A program made the position numbers and the translations under genes. Positions 41,100 to 53,600 of a DNA stretch of 64,000 nucleotides are shown here, one piece after another. Below the pieces are notes generated by a model. That model did not search any database. It saw only the letters and a list, made by a program, of their open reading frames with translations, and was not told the origin of the DNA. The stretch lies in contig JAOTOL010001563.1 in NCBI GenBank assembly GCA_034440575.1, positions 1 through 64,000 on the forward strand. Direction: 5' to 3'. Source of the stretch: Imbricaverruca yamaguchii (lineage: Eukaryota; Arthropoda; Thecostraca; Neoverrucidae). Position 1 is the first letter of the stretch. Each line of letters begins with the position of its first letter.

Positions 41100-43990
41100 A
41101 TAATTTAGGACATATTAACGCATGGTTAACCCCGAAGCTTAACCTGGTCAACGACCTGCTTCAGGACCACGACCTGGACGTACTGGCGGTCTCGGAAACA
41201 TGGTTAACGCTGGAAGTACTGGACAGAGCGTTAGTTTTTCCTGGGTATTCGATAACCAGACGCGACCGGGAGACGCCCGCCGACCCCACCGCCGATAAGA
41301 TCCGAGGTGGAGGAGTTGCTCTGATCATCCGCGACTCACTCCGAGTCGTGAGTCTCAACATCGGGGGATCAGACCCACAGCTGGAGTCGCTCTGAATGTC
41401 AGTGGGCGGGAGAGGACGACGGACGGTGACCGTGGGAGTGACCTACCGATCCACCAGATCAGTCGCTATCTGCGTTACTGACCTGATCGAGCGCCAGCTC
41501 CGGGAAGCAGTCTCGCGAGGACATCTAGTGCTGGGTCTTGGAGACTACAACTTGAAGTTACTGGAAGGAGCATCATGTCGTTTTTTGTCCTCACTCAACG
41601 ACTTGAACCTGAGGCAGCTCGTGCGAGAGCCAACCCACCTCCTCCCCAGACCGTCTCTGCTAGACGTAGCCATCACAAACCTGCCAGAGGAGAAGGCGAC
41701 AGCCACTGTCCTACCTGAGCTGGTGGCAGATCACCTGCCGGTCTTGCTCAGGGGCGAGGTCAGGAGGCAGCGGAACAGACCACTGCCACCCATTACCAGA
41801 AGGCCGTGGGCGAAGATGAATTGGGACACACTCTGCCTGCACTTCATCGCCACCGATTGGCAGCCCATGTACGACCGCGCCGACATCGACGGCAAGCTTG
41901 AAGTCTTCATGCGCATCTGGAACGCAGCCGTGGACCTGCACTGCCCGTTGGTGACAAGCAGGATTCGGCACCCTGACTGTCGTGGCTGCGTAACGATCCC
42001 AGCATCGATGCTGCAAAAGAGGACTGTCGCGAGGCGTGCGAGTTGTGGAGGAGGAGCGAAGATAACGACACCGCACGCCAGGAGTACCGGAGATGTAAGA
42101 ACGGGCTCATGAGCGAGCAGATCAGGGCCAGGCGCGAGTTCTTGTGTGCAGACATGCTGACCGATCGGCGCTGATTCTGGAGCCGAATGAAGCATTTCGG
42201 TCTCCGTCCCGCGGCTGGCTTCCCAGGCAGAGACGACGACACCACGGCGAGGGCAGACAACTTCAACGCCCACTTCGCGGCGATGGGAGCCCGTATTGCT
42301 AAGGAGGTGGGACGAGCCGGCGACATAGAGCAGTGCCCACCAGACCACCCGGAGTGTGCGCCTCTGCTCTTGTGTTGTGTCCCGCCACGCTCCACAAGTT
42401 ATCGAAGGCCATAACCCGTATGATCTCGTCTCGAGCGGTGTGAGTTGATGGCGTGCCATTGTTTTCGGCCATGCGATGTTTTGCAGTGATCGGCCCGCAC
42501 CTGCTCCACCTTGTCAACACATCCATCACCTCACAAACCTTCCCGAGTGCTTGGAAAGTCGCCCGCGTCACTCCCATTCACAAATCTGGCACGCGAGATG
42601 ATGCGAACAACTTTCGGCCTATCTCGAATCTCTCCGTTCTCTCCAAAATCACGGAAAAGTTGTTTGCTCCCAACTTGTGGCTTATCTGTTGTCGAACAAC
42701 ATTCTGTCCCCGTTTCAGTACGCCTAATACCCCGGTCATTCGACGGAGGACGCCTTGCTCGACGCTGTCGAATGGATCTCTAGGGCCATCGACATTGGTC
42801 ACCTCGCGTCGTTAACGACGATTGACTTAAGTGAGGCCTTCGACAGCGTTGACTATGGCGTTCTCCTGAGTAAACCGGGGTGGTACGGCATCCCGTCACT
42901 GTGGTTCAAAAGCTACCTCTCCGATCGGAAGCAGATGGTCTCGGGCGGCTCCTCCACACTCCTCCTGACCCACGGTGTCCCTCAGGGATCTATCGTTGGG
43001 CCGATCCTGTTCCTCCTCTTCATCAATGATCTGTCCTCGTTCCTTCCCCACGGTCGCCTTGTGGTCTACGCTAACGACACCGACCTCCTAGACCACTCTG
43101 CTCCTGACGTCGTCAACCTCTCCCACCTTGGGTTGCGGGTCGAGGAATATCTCCATCCACCCCAAAAGTGGTTGCAGTCCAATAGTCTAAAAATGAACCC
43201 GGACAAGACCTGCTTCACCATTCTTGGCACCAGATCTTCTCTCGAAAAAAATTCAGGTTTTCACATCATGATCTCGGAAAATCTATCCACCCGGCCACAA
43301 CAGTGAAAGCACTCGGAGTATTCCTCGACCAGCAGCTGACGTGGGAGAAGCGCATATCCTCCATCATCCGGAAGTGCACCGCCATCATCGTGTCCCTCCT
43401 CAAATTCCGGCAGCACTTCACCCCTGAAGTCCTGAAGCTCCTCGTCCAAGTCCATGTGTTCCCCCATATCCTTTACTGCCTTTCCGTATGGCGTGGGGCA
43501 GATGCTTGCCGCATGAAGCGAATGCAGAAGTGCATAAACTTCGCGGCTAGGCCGGTCACTGTGAGACGGAAGCACGACCACATCTCGCCCTCTCTGCACG
43601 AGTTGGGCTGGGATAGGATTAAGGAGATGGTGCGACACCGTGACTTGCGCAGCGCACACAAAGCTATACACTGCGCGAACTGCCCGCCTGCCATCAAGGA
43701 AATGTTTGTTGAACGTTCGGTTGTGTCGGAGAGAAGCACTCGTGCTACCGATGCTGGGGCACTTCACTTGCAACGGTGTAGGTTAGCAGATACCCAGCGG
43801 GGCTTCTACCGCTCCACTCTCCAGTGGAATGCGCTTCCCGGTCAAGCACGCGATACAATCAGCCGTGCAACCTTCGTGCGTGCTATCAGCCTCAACCATG
43901 CAACTAGGTAGCTAGTTGCTTTACAATTGTATCTAACGTGATGGCAGGAATGTGATCAATTGACTAGGCGTTTCGTGAGTTCCACCATGT
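41100..43990 (+). pseudogene. CR1/L2-like LINE ORF2, degenerate
   Basis: The APE endonuclease begins GHINAWLTPKLNLVNDLLQ, then DVLAVSETWL (metal-binding Glu), a stop at 41395, LVLGLGDYNLKLL in place of GDFN, and LVADHLPVLL for the terminal DH. The reverse transcriptase follows: VARVTPIHKSGTRDDANNFR, PISNLSVLSKITEKL, TTIDLSEAFDSVDYGVLL, THGVPQGSIVGPILFLLFIN, and YANDTDL in place of the catalytic Y-A-D-D-T. The C-terminal part at 43303-43911 has KALGVFLDQQLTWEKRI and ends near a TAAATAAATGACTGAC tail. Absence of RNase H separates it from the I-clade LINE. Frameshifts and the active-site change make it inactive. Confidence 0.88.
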
Positions 43991-43999
43991 GGCAGTGCC

Positions 44000-44690
44000 T
44001 TAAATAAATGACTGACTATGGATGTTGGGCAGGTATCTTATTTGCTCCGCAGGTACATTGCAGACATTTTTTTGTGACGTGTTCCGAATTCTTTCCATTA
44101 CGTTTTCGCTTGTATATCTGCGTCACTTTTGTATATTTTTGTAATGATCAAGGAAGGAGGTCCCTACTCGCCGGGTTTCTGGAGGATTGGTGAGTGGTGT
44201 GTTATCAACACCATTTTTTCCCTGTTGTTGGGTTATCACTGATGGGAAAGTACCTAGTCGTAGGTGTTGACGCCTTTTATTGGGGTAGGGGGCTTGACGC
44301 GGCACTGTTGGGCGCTAACTTGTGAGGGCGAAATAAGACGTGGCATGTGGATGCTGTGATTTGGCTATCTCCGAATGCCAATATCTTGCAAAAGTCACGG
44401 GATGTAGGTACCTATGTGCATTCTAGCAATTTAAATCATTTGTTCATATAGTCATTCTTGAGTTGGTGGTGATGAAGTCATAAACCATGAAGTCATACAG
44501 TATTCAGACTTGATAAGAGCCACATGGCCTCATCTGGGCTAAGCCTGTATGGGGAAGATGCTATAAACCAGGACAGAAAGATGTTCAGCACCACATCCTA
44601 AATTCCAATAAAGCCATCCACCAAGACTCTGCACACATACCTCCCTACCAATATCTATCTAAGGTACCTACAATTTGTCTAGTTGTATTT
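44000..44690. other. Intergenic; no gene
   Basis: Falls in GC content into the second AT-rich island. Holds the diverged repeat shared with 37080-37200. Confidence 0.4.
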
Positions 44691-45660
44691 GTGGTAATTT
44701 TACAGTTTAAGGCAATTCTTGATTTCTTGGAATTTGTTTTTCTAATGCAATGTTCATAAATGTGTTTAGCATAATGTGCCACTCATCTCTGATGCCAATG
44801 CATATTTGTAGTTGGGAGGCAAATTACCACCCAAAGAAATAGTACTTGGAGTTGGGCAATATAGCAAAATGTAACAATGTGACCTAACCTAGCCTGCCTT
44901 ATTAATTTTTGCTTTGAAATGTTTTCTGAATTCTTGGAATTTATACTTCCAATGCAATGTTTATAAATGTGACTAAGGTGATAGGACAACTCATTTTTTG
45001 TGCAAATGTTTTTTTTGCAGGTTGTGGGCAAAATAACAACAAAAAGAGGCTTCAAGTTAGGTTATGTAGCATAAAAGAAATGTCTTAAAATAAAATAAAA
45101 TAGCATAACTTAACCTAACCTAGCCTAACCTTCCTCTGGAGAAGTATTCCCAAAATATATTTTGAGAATGTTCAAAGTTGTTTATTTCTGAAAATTTTTT
45201 AAAACTATCAAACCAAATGCAAGCTAACATAAGATGAACTGATTTTGAAGAGTAAATATTTGTACATAAAAAAAAATTATTTGAGAAAAAATCCAACCTA
45301 CAAAACAAACTAATGTACTTTAACCTAACCTGAACCATTTCTTTGCTTTGTGGAGGAAAATGTATGCACAAATTTGTATTGTTAACACCTTAAAGCATAT
45401 TAATTCTGCCTAACCTTTCATGCAAGAACTTTCATGGAAAATTCTTCAACCATCTTTTTCTAAAACATTTTACGATCAAACACCCAACCTAACCTAGTCT
45501 GAAGTGTTGTTGAACAAGCTATTTTTTTAAAGCATTTCTTTTTCTAACTTATAGCAGCCTAACCTAACCTAACTCATCCAACCCTAATCCTTTTGCATTC
45601 TTCATGGAGGTAAAATATGTAAAACTTGTCTGGTGTTTACTTTATATTAGATACCTTAGG
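44691..45660 (+). repeat. AT-rich dispersed repeat, several tandem-like units
   Basis: Two units of about 200 bp (TTCTTGGAATTTGTTTTTCT with AATGCAATGTTCATAAATGT; TTCTTGGAATTTATACTTCC with AATGCAATGTTTATAAATGT), each followed by GTTGGG/GTTRGGY-AATATAGCA-type sequence. CATGGAGG(T/C)AAAAT-type blocks follow near 45350 and 45600. AACCTAACCTAGCCTAACC phrases recur throughout. Same family as 32481-33060 and 1370-1850. Confidence 0.65.
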
Positions 45661-47690
45661 TATCACACCTATCACTACTCTTTGCCTGCAATGAATCAGT
45701 GTGAGAGATTGGGGATGTTACATGACTCAATGGCTGATGTGTCATAAAAGCAAAAACCACCATTACCACCATACCCTAGATACCTTAGATTACAATGATG
45801 TCCTATTTGTTTGGTAACAAGTGTGCAACAAAATATGGTTCTAATGAGTGTATGTGCCTACCTAGGCATGCCAGACCACAAACATGTGACAGGTCCCAAG
45901 GAAATTACATGCCTGAAGGACATGTTGGTCATCATAACCATGTTTTCATACCCATGATAGCAATTTAGATTGTGGAAGGGCAGTGGGACCCATGGCAACA
46001 AATAATATCACCTCTGTTCACTGACTGCCAGCATCAGAAGGTTTTCACACCAAATGTTTTGTCTACAAGGCTGGACCTCTGGGTTCAATGCAATTTTCAT
46101 TGAACCCAGATGCGAACAATTTATGACAAATGCAAATAATTTATGAATGATTCATAAATTGTTTGCAATGTGGATATAAACCTGAACCAAAGAAGGTATT
46201 TATGCAATGATAATTGATGTTTCTAATCCACTTGCATTTTAGGTCAGTGGCAGGTCTTTAGAATATGGGCTAAGGTTATGAGTCAGTGGTATGAATGAGT
46301 AAGAATGATGGAAATATTGGGTGTGTCCTTGTTCCAGATGTCACAAGGTGATGCTGGTGTGTGACTGCAGTCCTATCCTTGGTACTATCTGCTTCAATGC
46401 TCTGCATTATTTCCTGTCAGAAAGAAGGTTCAGCTTTAAAGATGTTCAGATGAGTTTCTTTATTAAAATTTATATGAGCATTTTCTAAGACTAAGAGTGA
46501 AAAGTATGTCTGTAGGTAGGCAGATAACTTTTGAGTTCACAGTTAAGCCTTAAGAAGCTGCATGTGCTCTTCATTTTTTTCATTGGGATGATAGGCTCTC
46601 AATTAAAAATGCAGGCATGCATTGGTATTATTGAGGAATACAGCTTAAGATCCAAGGTATGCAATATGATTTGAGACACATACCAGTCATGCAGTTGCAA
46701 AAATCCAGGCATGAATTGCACATGCAGATGTCACATTGCACATGCACATATCACAGACATGTATGCTTGCTACATGACTGATGTGGGTGATGTACCTGAA
46801 AGCTCCAAATGTGTATGTTTGTACCTACCTATGCAGGTACCTAGCTTCATTTCAGATGCAGTGATTTATATGAGATTGTGATGAACACAGGGTTTTCAGC
46901 TTATATGCTTTGTCTGTGAATCAATGCACATTGCACAGCTACAATACATGAACATGGCAACATATCAGTATGAGGGAATGACCAGTAAATTCATGTAGTA
47001 TTGTAGGGGGTCTATCACTGAGAATATGTAGAATATTATTTTGTATTAAGGTTTCAAAAAGTATCCCCTGGATAATGATGTACATCACATTTTGTGTTTG
47101 CTGTATTCATTGATACACAAAACAAAATGGAGGGAACAACATGTAATTTACCAGCCATTCACATTCACTAAGCAAGCTACAACCCCATTATGCATCCATA
47201 GTCAAAAAGCAATAAGCTGTGTGTTGTGTTGCATAAACTGGCTGATCTGATGGTTTTTCTAACTGGCCATACTAGGCATGAAATGATCCTAAAAATATGC
47301 TGCATTTTCATTGTGCTTTCCTTTTCCCCTCTTCTCATTGTCCTATGCTCATGTCATTGTTCATCCCCCATCCACACATTCTGTGGTATATCTGTGAGTG
47401 TGTCTGGATGACCTGGTGGTGCCAATGTGCATCCAAATTATCTGATGCACCAACTAAATTTAGCCAAGCCCTGCCATATTTTGCAAGGATCTTGAAGTGA
47501 TGTGAGTCTGTAGAAGATTCCTGATAGGGATTTATTGTAATGCATTTTATACCTATTCAGTATGTGTATGTCACAATGTCACCAAAGTGCTGAAATATAA
47601 AGTTACGAATGCAACATGAGCATGCTTGAAATTGCAAATCTGGTGTAATTGCCTTCAAGGTAAAATGCACAGCAATTCCTGTGTTTGCCA
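45661..47690. other. AT-rich island, no gene recognised
   Basis: Low GC, no ORF with a family motif (47226-47500 frames are chance). A GGGTTCAATGCAATTTTCAT / TTCATTGAACCCAG short inverted repeat lies near 46080-46110. Confidence 0.45.
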
Positions 47691-48091
47691 ACGAACGACG
47701 ACTTTCTTGTTTTGCAGCTACCAAGGCAGTGTAAATCTGATCTTTGTGAACAAACCTCTGCCCCCCCTCCGACGAGGCACCACCTTTCCGTGGTGGTGTG
47801 GGTGGGGGTGGGGGTGGGGGGGATTTCGAGCCCCAATGACCCAGCGACCCAGTCCATCGGTCTGCTAGTGAAGGGACAGGCTAGGAGTGTCTGTACTCGT
47901 CCTTTCATCCATTCCAATGCTCATCCAACCCCAACATCCACTTCCTTCACCTGGCCCTGCAATGGCACCTCTCCATACCATAAGCAGGTAAGACAACTTC
48001 CCCATCCTGGCCGCCAGCTTATTTTTACTGCGCTCGTATCGCCCCCTCGTCCAACCCCCTGGGATTATCAGAGGTCTGGAGGTTGAGATCC

Positions 48092-48660
48092 CCGTCGCAC
48101 GGTGCTAGTTGTGACGGGGGACCAGCACGACTCTTTGGTCCCGATGTCCCGGAGGTGCGGGCGGGCCCGTAGGGCCCCATACTGCCAAGTGACGGTCGCC
48201 TCGGGCTGGGGGCCTGGGTTTCTTCTCAGCCTGCCTGATCGGGCCGAGGTCAAGTGGTGGGTGGCGCTGACATGCGGTCGGGGTGGTGAGCCTCTCTCCC
48301 CCGACCGCGCAAAGGCGCCGCCTGCCCCGTGTAGCTTCGCGAACGTTTGGCGTCCTCCTGTCGTAGCAGCAGGCGTCCTTGCCCGGTAGGGCCCCTTGTG
48401 GTTGAACGTCACGCGGGCCGAGACAAAACACACATGGGTTTTTCTGGCTCACAAATATACCCTCGCCCTCGCCTTGACTCTGACGTTTCTTCGTTCCCGT
48501 CTTCTCCCTCACAGTCCCAAGCCTCCTCGGTGAGGCCTGATTTTGACGCAGTCCCGGCTAACCCTTCGGTTAGGGATTCTCGTCCCGTTGGGCCGACGCG
48601 ACCTAGCAGGACACCTGGACATGAAACCGAGGTAGAACTCGGTTTCATGTTCAGCTGTCT
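48092..48660 (+). pseudogene. 5' fragment of a LINE: GC-rich 5' UTR and start of ORF1
   Basis: The 5' block CGCACGGTGCTAGTTGTGAC is shared with 38776. A possible ORF1 start at 48434 gives MGFSGSQIYPRPRLDSDV, then a Ser/Pro-rich segment, open to about 48667. It stops without endonuclease or reverse transcriptase, and the end forms a perfect hairpin (48619-48650). Confidence 0.5.
48619..48650. repeat. Perfect 13-bp hairpin
   Basis: ACATGAAACCGAG (48619-48631), loop GTAGAA, CTCGGTTTCATGT (48638-48650). Marks the end of the LINE fragment. Confidence 0.9.
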
Positions 48661-48665
48661 TGTCT

Positions 48666-48709
48666 AGTTAGTTGGTTAGTTATTTGGGCTTTAAGGCGCT
48701 TCGACCATA
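48666..48709 (-). mobile_element. Ultra-short retroposon copy 8, minus strand
   Basis: The minus strand reads ATGGTCGAAGCGCCTTAAAG, then CCCAAATAACTAACCAACTA. 5'-short. No clear target-site duplication. Confidence 0.75.
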
Positions 48710-48841
48710 ATTATTCATTCGCCCCGAAGTGGAGAAGTTGCATAGAAGAATCGCCGAACAGACCTACTGCGCCAGCACCACAAGGCTGTGATCCTCCTGG
48801 TTCAGCAAGAATGCTCTGCACTAGATGACAGTCCACCAATT

Positions 48842-48897
48842 TGGGCGGTGTATGACCAACGCAGTCGATGCGCCCGTAAGCCCAAATAACCAACCAG
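48842..48897 (+). mobile_element. Ultra-short retroposon copy 9
   Basis: TGGGCGGTGTATGACCAACG, then CAGTCGATGCGCCCGTAAGC, then CCAAATAACCAACCAG. Flanked by a perfect 13-bp duplication CAGTCCACCAATT at 48829-48841 and 48898-48910. Confidence 0.94.
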
Positions 48898-48910
48898 CAG
48901 TCCACCAATT

Positions 48911-50150
48911 GATTTGCCTGCTAAGGGAATGTGGTCTGGCTATCATCTAGGAAGATTCAGGGGATGAAATCCCGGCGGCAGTAGCTGGAGTCGCAGCCGA
49001 CTGCGTCTTACCGGCTCGCTCTGTTGCCGTGCAAACATAAACTTCGTGCAGTTCCCTACGACAGCTCCATCCTGAGTAGCGCACGGTCGCCTCCCAAACT
49101 GCTGCTCCCGCAACACAGGAATCTGGACAGATTATGGATCCACCTCCACCTGCAGTTCCATTAACAGGCCAGCCAATCACGGCGCCTACAAGCCTTAAGC
49201 GGATGCAGATTTCGCCGCCGACCGAAGCGAATCGCAAGTTCCGTTCCCGCGCTGAGTCGCCCGTGATGAGGTACTCATCTCCACACGGACGTGTGTGATT
49301 GACGACCGCCCTAACCGGAACTATTTTAGATCGCAGCACGTCATATTCTTAAACTGCTTAAGCTGCAAAAAAAACATATTTAACTGGGACAGTATGTGAG
49401 CAGCTACACCTCAGTACAACACTGTTTTACCCCGATTTTATTGAGTTTTAAAGTATCAACTAGTTCTGAGCCCTACCTGACCAGCGCAGTCGATGCGCCC
49501 TTGAAACCCAAATAACTGACAATCCTCTGCACGTTTGCGTGCTGCGCTGATTCCGTGTGAAGAAAGTTTATGATTCCAAAGTATAAGATGCAGCTGTACA
49601 TGGAAGAATGTTCTACCTGCTATCTACTGCAGTATATTTTACGTTGTGGTTACTCATGGTAGTTTACTCAATCTACATAGCCTGACTTGGCATGAACTAA
49701 ACCAATATGTGATGTGCCAAACTATCTCGTCTATGGTTTGGTATGTCATCAGAGAAACACTGAAGACATCCATGCACAAGACCTGATACCTTGGTACTTT
49801 GCCACCGTGATCATTGACCTTAAAGCGACTTTTGATGGATGTCTGTCAGAGACGTCGCAGTCAGCCATATCATTCTGGACGACCTCACATGCGCGTAAGA
49901 CAAAAGCAGAGCTTTATGTATGAATGCAGAACCTTCCATTCGATGGAGGGTTCAGGTCCAGTTACACAATTTTTCCCATGATTCAGCATGTTCCTGGTAA
50001 TCCAACAAGGCATTCGTCACGTTGCGTGACAAATGCCTTATTGTTGTTGTCGTACTCTGCCTCATCAGGGACAGTAAGTTCCATTAAATGTGTACTGTAT
50101 GCATTCTGGGGGAGGAGCAGACATCAGAATATCGATCCTGCCAGATCGAT
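48911..50150. other. Intergenic region upstream of TM9SF4
   Basis: A retroposon copy lies at 49476-49520; otherwise no gene or element is recognised. Confidence 0.4.
49476..49520 (+). mobile_element. Ultra-short retroposon copy 10
   Basis: CCTGACCAGCGCAGTCGATG, then CGCCCTTGAAACCCAAATAA. 5'-short; no clear duplication. Confidence 0.75.
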
Positions 50151-50151
50151 A

Positions 50152-50159
50152 TATCGATA
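50152..50159. promoter_or_regulatory. DRE-like octamer upstream of TM9SF4
   Basis: TATCGATA, the core of the DREF-binding DRE motif of insect housekeeping promoters, lies 266 bp before the start codon, next to two further ATCGAT motifs (50130-50150). Function here is inferred from position only. Confidence 0.4.
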
Positions 50160-50424
50160 ATGTATTAATCCATCCAGCGTTACCCACTGCGTTTGTCCGT
50201 AGTAATTATCATAAGATCGTCTTTTTTTCAGGCTCGAGTCCCTTTCAACGCCACTAAATTATTTTCGAATACTGAGCAAATAGTGGTTGTTTCTTTGTCC
50301 GAGTGTCTGGTGCTGCTGGAAGAGTGGACGCGTGAGAGCGGGCGGCAGCTACCGCCGCGACAGTGGCCGGTGGTCGGATGTGGTGACATGCTCTGACTGT
50401 GTGCGCTCGCCGAGAGAGCCAGCC

Positions 50425-50650
50425 ATGCATGTGTCGGGGCTGCGGCTGGCCCTGACGGCGCTGCTCGCCTCGTCCGCCGTCGCCTTCTACGTGCCGGGCG
50501 TGGCTCCGGTCGAGTTCGAGGAAGGTGGAGTCATCAAGGTGCAGGCCATCAAGATGACCAGCTCGCACACGCAGCTGCCGTACGACTACTACAGCCTGCC
50601 TCTGTGTCGGCCCAAGAACGGCACGCTCGTCTACAAGTCGGAGAACCTCG
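50425..50650 (+). CDS. TM9SF4: TM9SF4 exon 1
   Basis: ATG at 50425 in context AGCCATGC. Encodes the signal peptide and [15 protein letters not shown] to YKSENLG; donor GTGAGT, phase 1. The predicted signal cleavage is after AVA. Confidence 0.94.
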
Positions 50651-53600
50651 GTGAGTCAAGGACGAATCTTAGCCGCCGCTCATGTCAGTGTGGAGGAGAG
50701 CATTCTGGGGTGCAGAGGTGCGGCGCATGCTGTAGTTGATGTTGACAGGTTGTGAGGAGATTGCCTGTCAGGATACCTGTTACCTTCTGGCGCGTGGTGA
50801 CCGGTACCGTGACCCCTGGCCGTGTTCTCAGGTGAGGTGTGGGGTGACGGTACAAGAACCCCCGGGCGTTGGGTGGCTGTGTGACCGGTACCGTGACTCC
50901 TGGCGCGTGTTCTCAGGTGAGGGCTGCCGGTACAGTGACCCCTGGCCGTGCTCTCAGGTGGGGTGCTGTGTCGTGACCGGTACCGTGACTCCTGGCCGTG
51001 TTCTCAGGTGAGGTGCTGCGCGGTGACCGGTACAGTGACCCCTGGCCGTGCTCTCAGGTGGGGTGCTGTGTCGTGACCGGTACCGTGACCCCTGGCCGTG
51101 TTCTCAGGTGAGGTGCTGCGCGGTGACCGGTACAGTGACCCCTGGCCGTGCTCTCAGGTGGGGTGCTGTGTCGTGACCGGTGCCGTGACCTCCTGGCCGT
51201 GTTCTCAGGTGAGGTGCTGCGCGGTGACCGGTACAGTGACCCCTGGCCGTGCTCTCAGGTGGGGTGCTGTGTCGTGACCGGTACCGTGACTCCTGGCCGT
51301 GTTCTCAGGTGAGGTGCTGCGCGGTGACCGGATCGTCAACACGCCGTACGAGGTACAGATGAAGAAGAACGTCGAGTGTCGCGTGCTATGCAACTCGGTC
51401 AGCAAACCCATTACCTGGATGCCCGAGGACACCAACGAGGTCATCGGACGGATACGCCACGCCTACTACGTGCACCTGTCAGTATCTGCTGCAGTCAAGC
51501 TGCAGATGGGGGGGGGGGGGGCTTGATTAGCTGTTGGGCCCCTAACACAGGTGGTCTGTGTCGATAGTTGGCATTGGTGGAGAGTACGCGTCTCCATTTC
51601 ATTATCGATATGTTCCCGGAGCATTCTGCACCCGGCACCCTGTCCATGGGAGCACGTGCATTCATTTGTGCGTGCATATGAATGCACATGTTTGGTGTTA
51701 CGTGTATGTGCACCAGGCCTCAAACTTGTCTGATCCATATGTGCTAACCCTATGCGGATTTGTCAAAGTTGTCGCCTACGGCCGCATCATCCTGTCTGGG
51801 TGGTCCGACCTCATATTGTCCGACCTCATATTGTCCGACCTCATACCTCGTAGTCCGAGTATCCTTACTCACTGTGTGCGACGTGTATCGTCCAGTCCTC
51901 GCAGCCAGGCTTATCACGACGGCGTGACAGTAGTATAACCTGCTGTGCGCCGACGATGTTCTGTCCACTGACTGTGCGTGCTGTGCGTGACGGTGCTCCA
52001 CAGACTGGTGGATAACCTGCGGCACGCCGACGATGTTCTGTCCACTGACTGTGCGTGCTGTGCGTGACGGTGCTCCACAGACTGGTGGATAACCTGCTGT
52101 GCGCCGACGATGTTCTGTCCACTGACTGTGCGTGCTGTGCGTGACGGTGCTCCACAGACTGGTGGATAACCTGCGGCACGCCGACGATGTTCTGTCCACT
52201 GACTGTGCGGGCGGTGCTCCACAGACTGGTGGATAACCTGCCGTGTGCCACCCGGTTCGAGATACTCGACTCGAAGGAGGAGCAGCTGGACCGCGGATAC
52301 CGGCTGGGCTATGTTGCCGACAACGGCGACGTCTACATCAACAACCACCTGCGACTGGTGCTCTACTACCACACCGAGGACAAGTGAGTGTCGCCCTCTG
52401 GCGCAGCCGCGCACAGCGATGAGACCAAATTGTCTCTTCTCTCCTTGCAATGGGCGCTACATGACCAATGTAGTCGATGCGCCCTTAAGCCCTAATAACT
52501 AACTAACTCTCCTTGCAACTTTGTCCTCATCTTCCTTCTTTAAGTTTTCCTATGACTGGTACGAGCACTTGCCTCCCCCGCCCCATTCATCCATTAGCGT
52601 TGGTTTGGACCCCTTGCGGACGCATGTCGACATCAGTCAGCAGGCGCTTGGCGTGTAAAAGAGGAAGTGCACGAACGGTGATCGACACGGACGGATGTGT
52701 GGAGTAGCGATTACGAGTGGAGCTGGCCGTGCTGTTTTCAGCCTGAGCTACCGCGTGGTGCGGTTCGAGGTGGAGGCCAAGTCGGTGGACTCGTCGCTGG
52801 TGGAAGCCGCTGACGACGGCTGCACCATCGGCAGCGAGCGGCGCCAGATGAAACTGGTTAAAGACGTGCGTACTGGCCCCACTGTCGTCAGTAGTGTGTG
52901 GTTAATGACGTGCGTACTGGCCCCACTGTTGTCGGTAGTGGTGAAGGACCTTCGTACTGGCCCCACTGTTGTCGATAGTATATGGTTGTTAAAGACGTGC
53001 GTACTGGCCCCACTGTTGTCGGTAGTGTGTGGTGGTTAAATATCTGTGTACTGGCCCCACTGTTGTCGGTAGTGTGTGGTGGTTAAAAATCTGCGTACTG
53101 CCGATCGCTGATTAGCGACACACCAGTCAGCCCCCTCTGGCTGAACCGAGACTACACGGTCAACTTAAGGCGTCCGTTATAGGCAGGCTTGCCAGTCAGA
53201 GACACGCCCGTATTTGCTGGTGATGGACTCGCAATGGTGTTTTGTGGTGTGTGACATTAACTTGTCATGTGTGACATTGTACTATGGTGTGTGACATGTA
53301 TGTGACCTGTTAGTGTGATCTGTGATGTGTGACATGAAGCCTATGATTGTGCGTGATCTGTGGCATTGAACCATGCATGGCATTGATCTTTGACTAATGC
53401 ACGACCTGTGCCATGTGATGTGTGATATGTGAACTTTGATGTGTGACCTATGCTATGTGACACACAGTGATCAATGCTTCGTGAAATAGAGTGAAATATA
53501 CCACTTTCTAAGCACTGAATCGACATCCCTCCCAACGAAGTATCGACGTCGTGTTTCGTGATGAGTTCATAAAGATTTCATGTTGAATTTCGAACATTCT

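Noticed and set aside
45100..45600. Telomeric repeat from the CCTAA phrases
   Set aside because: Copies are scattered and interrupted, never a sustained (TTAGG)n array.
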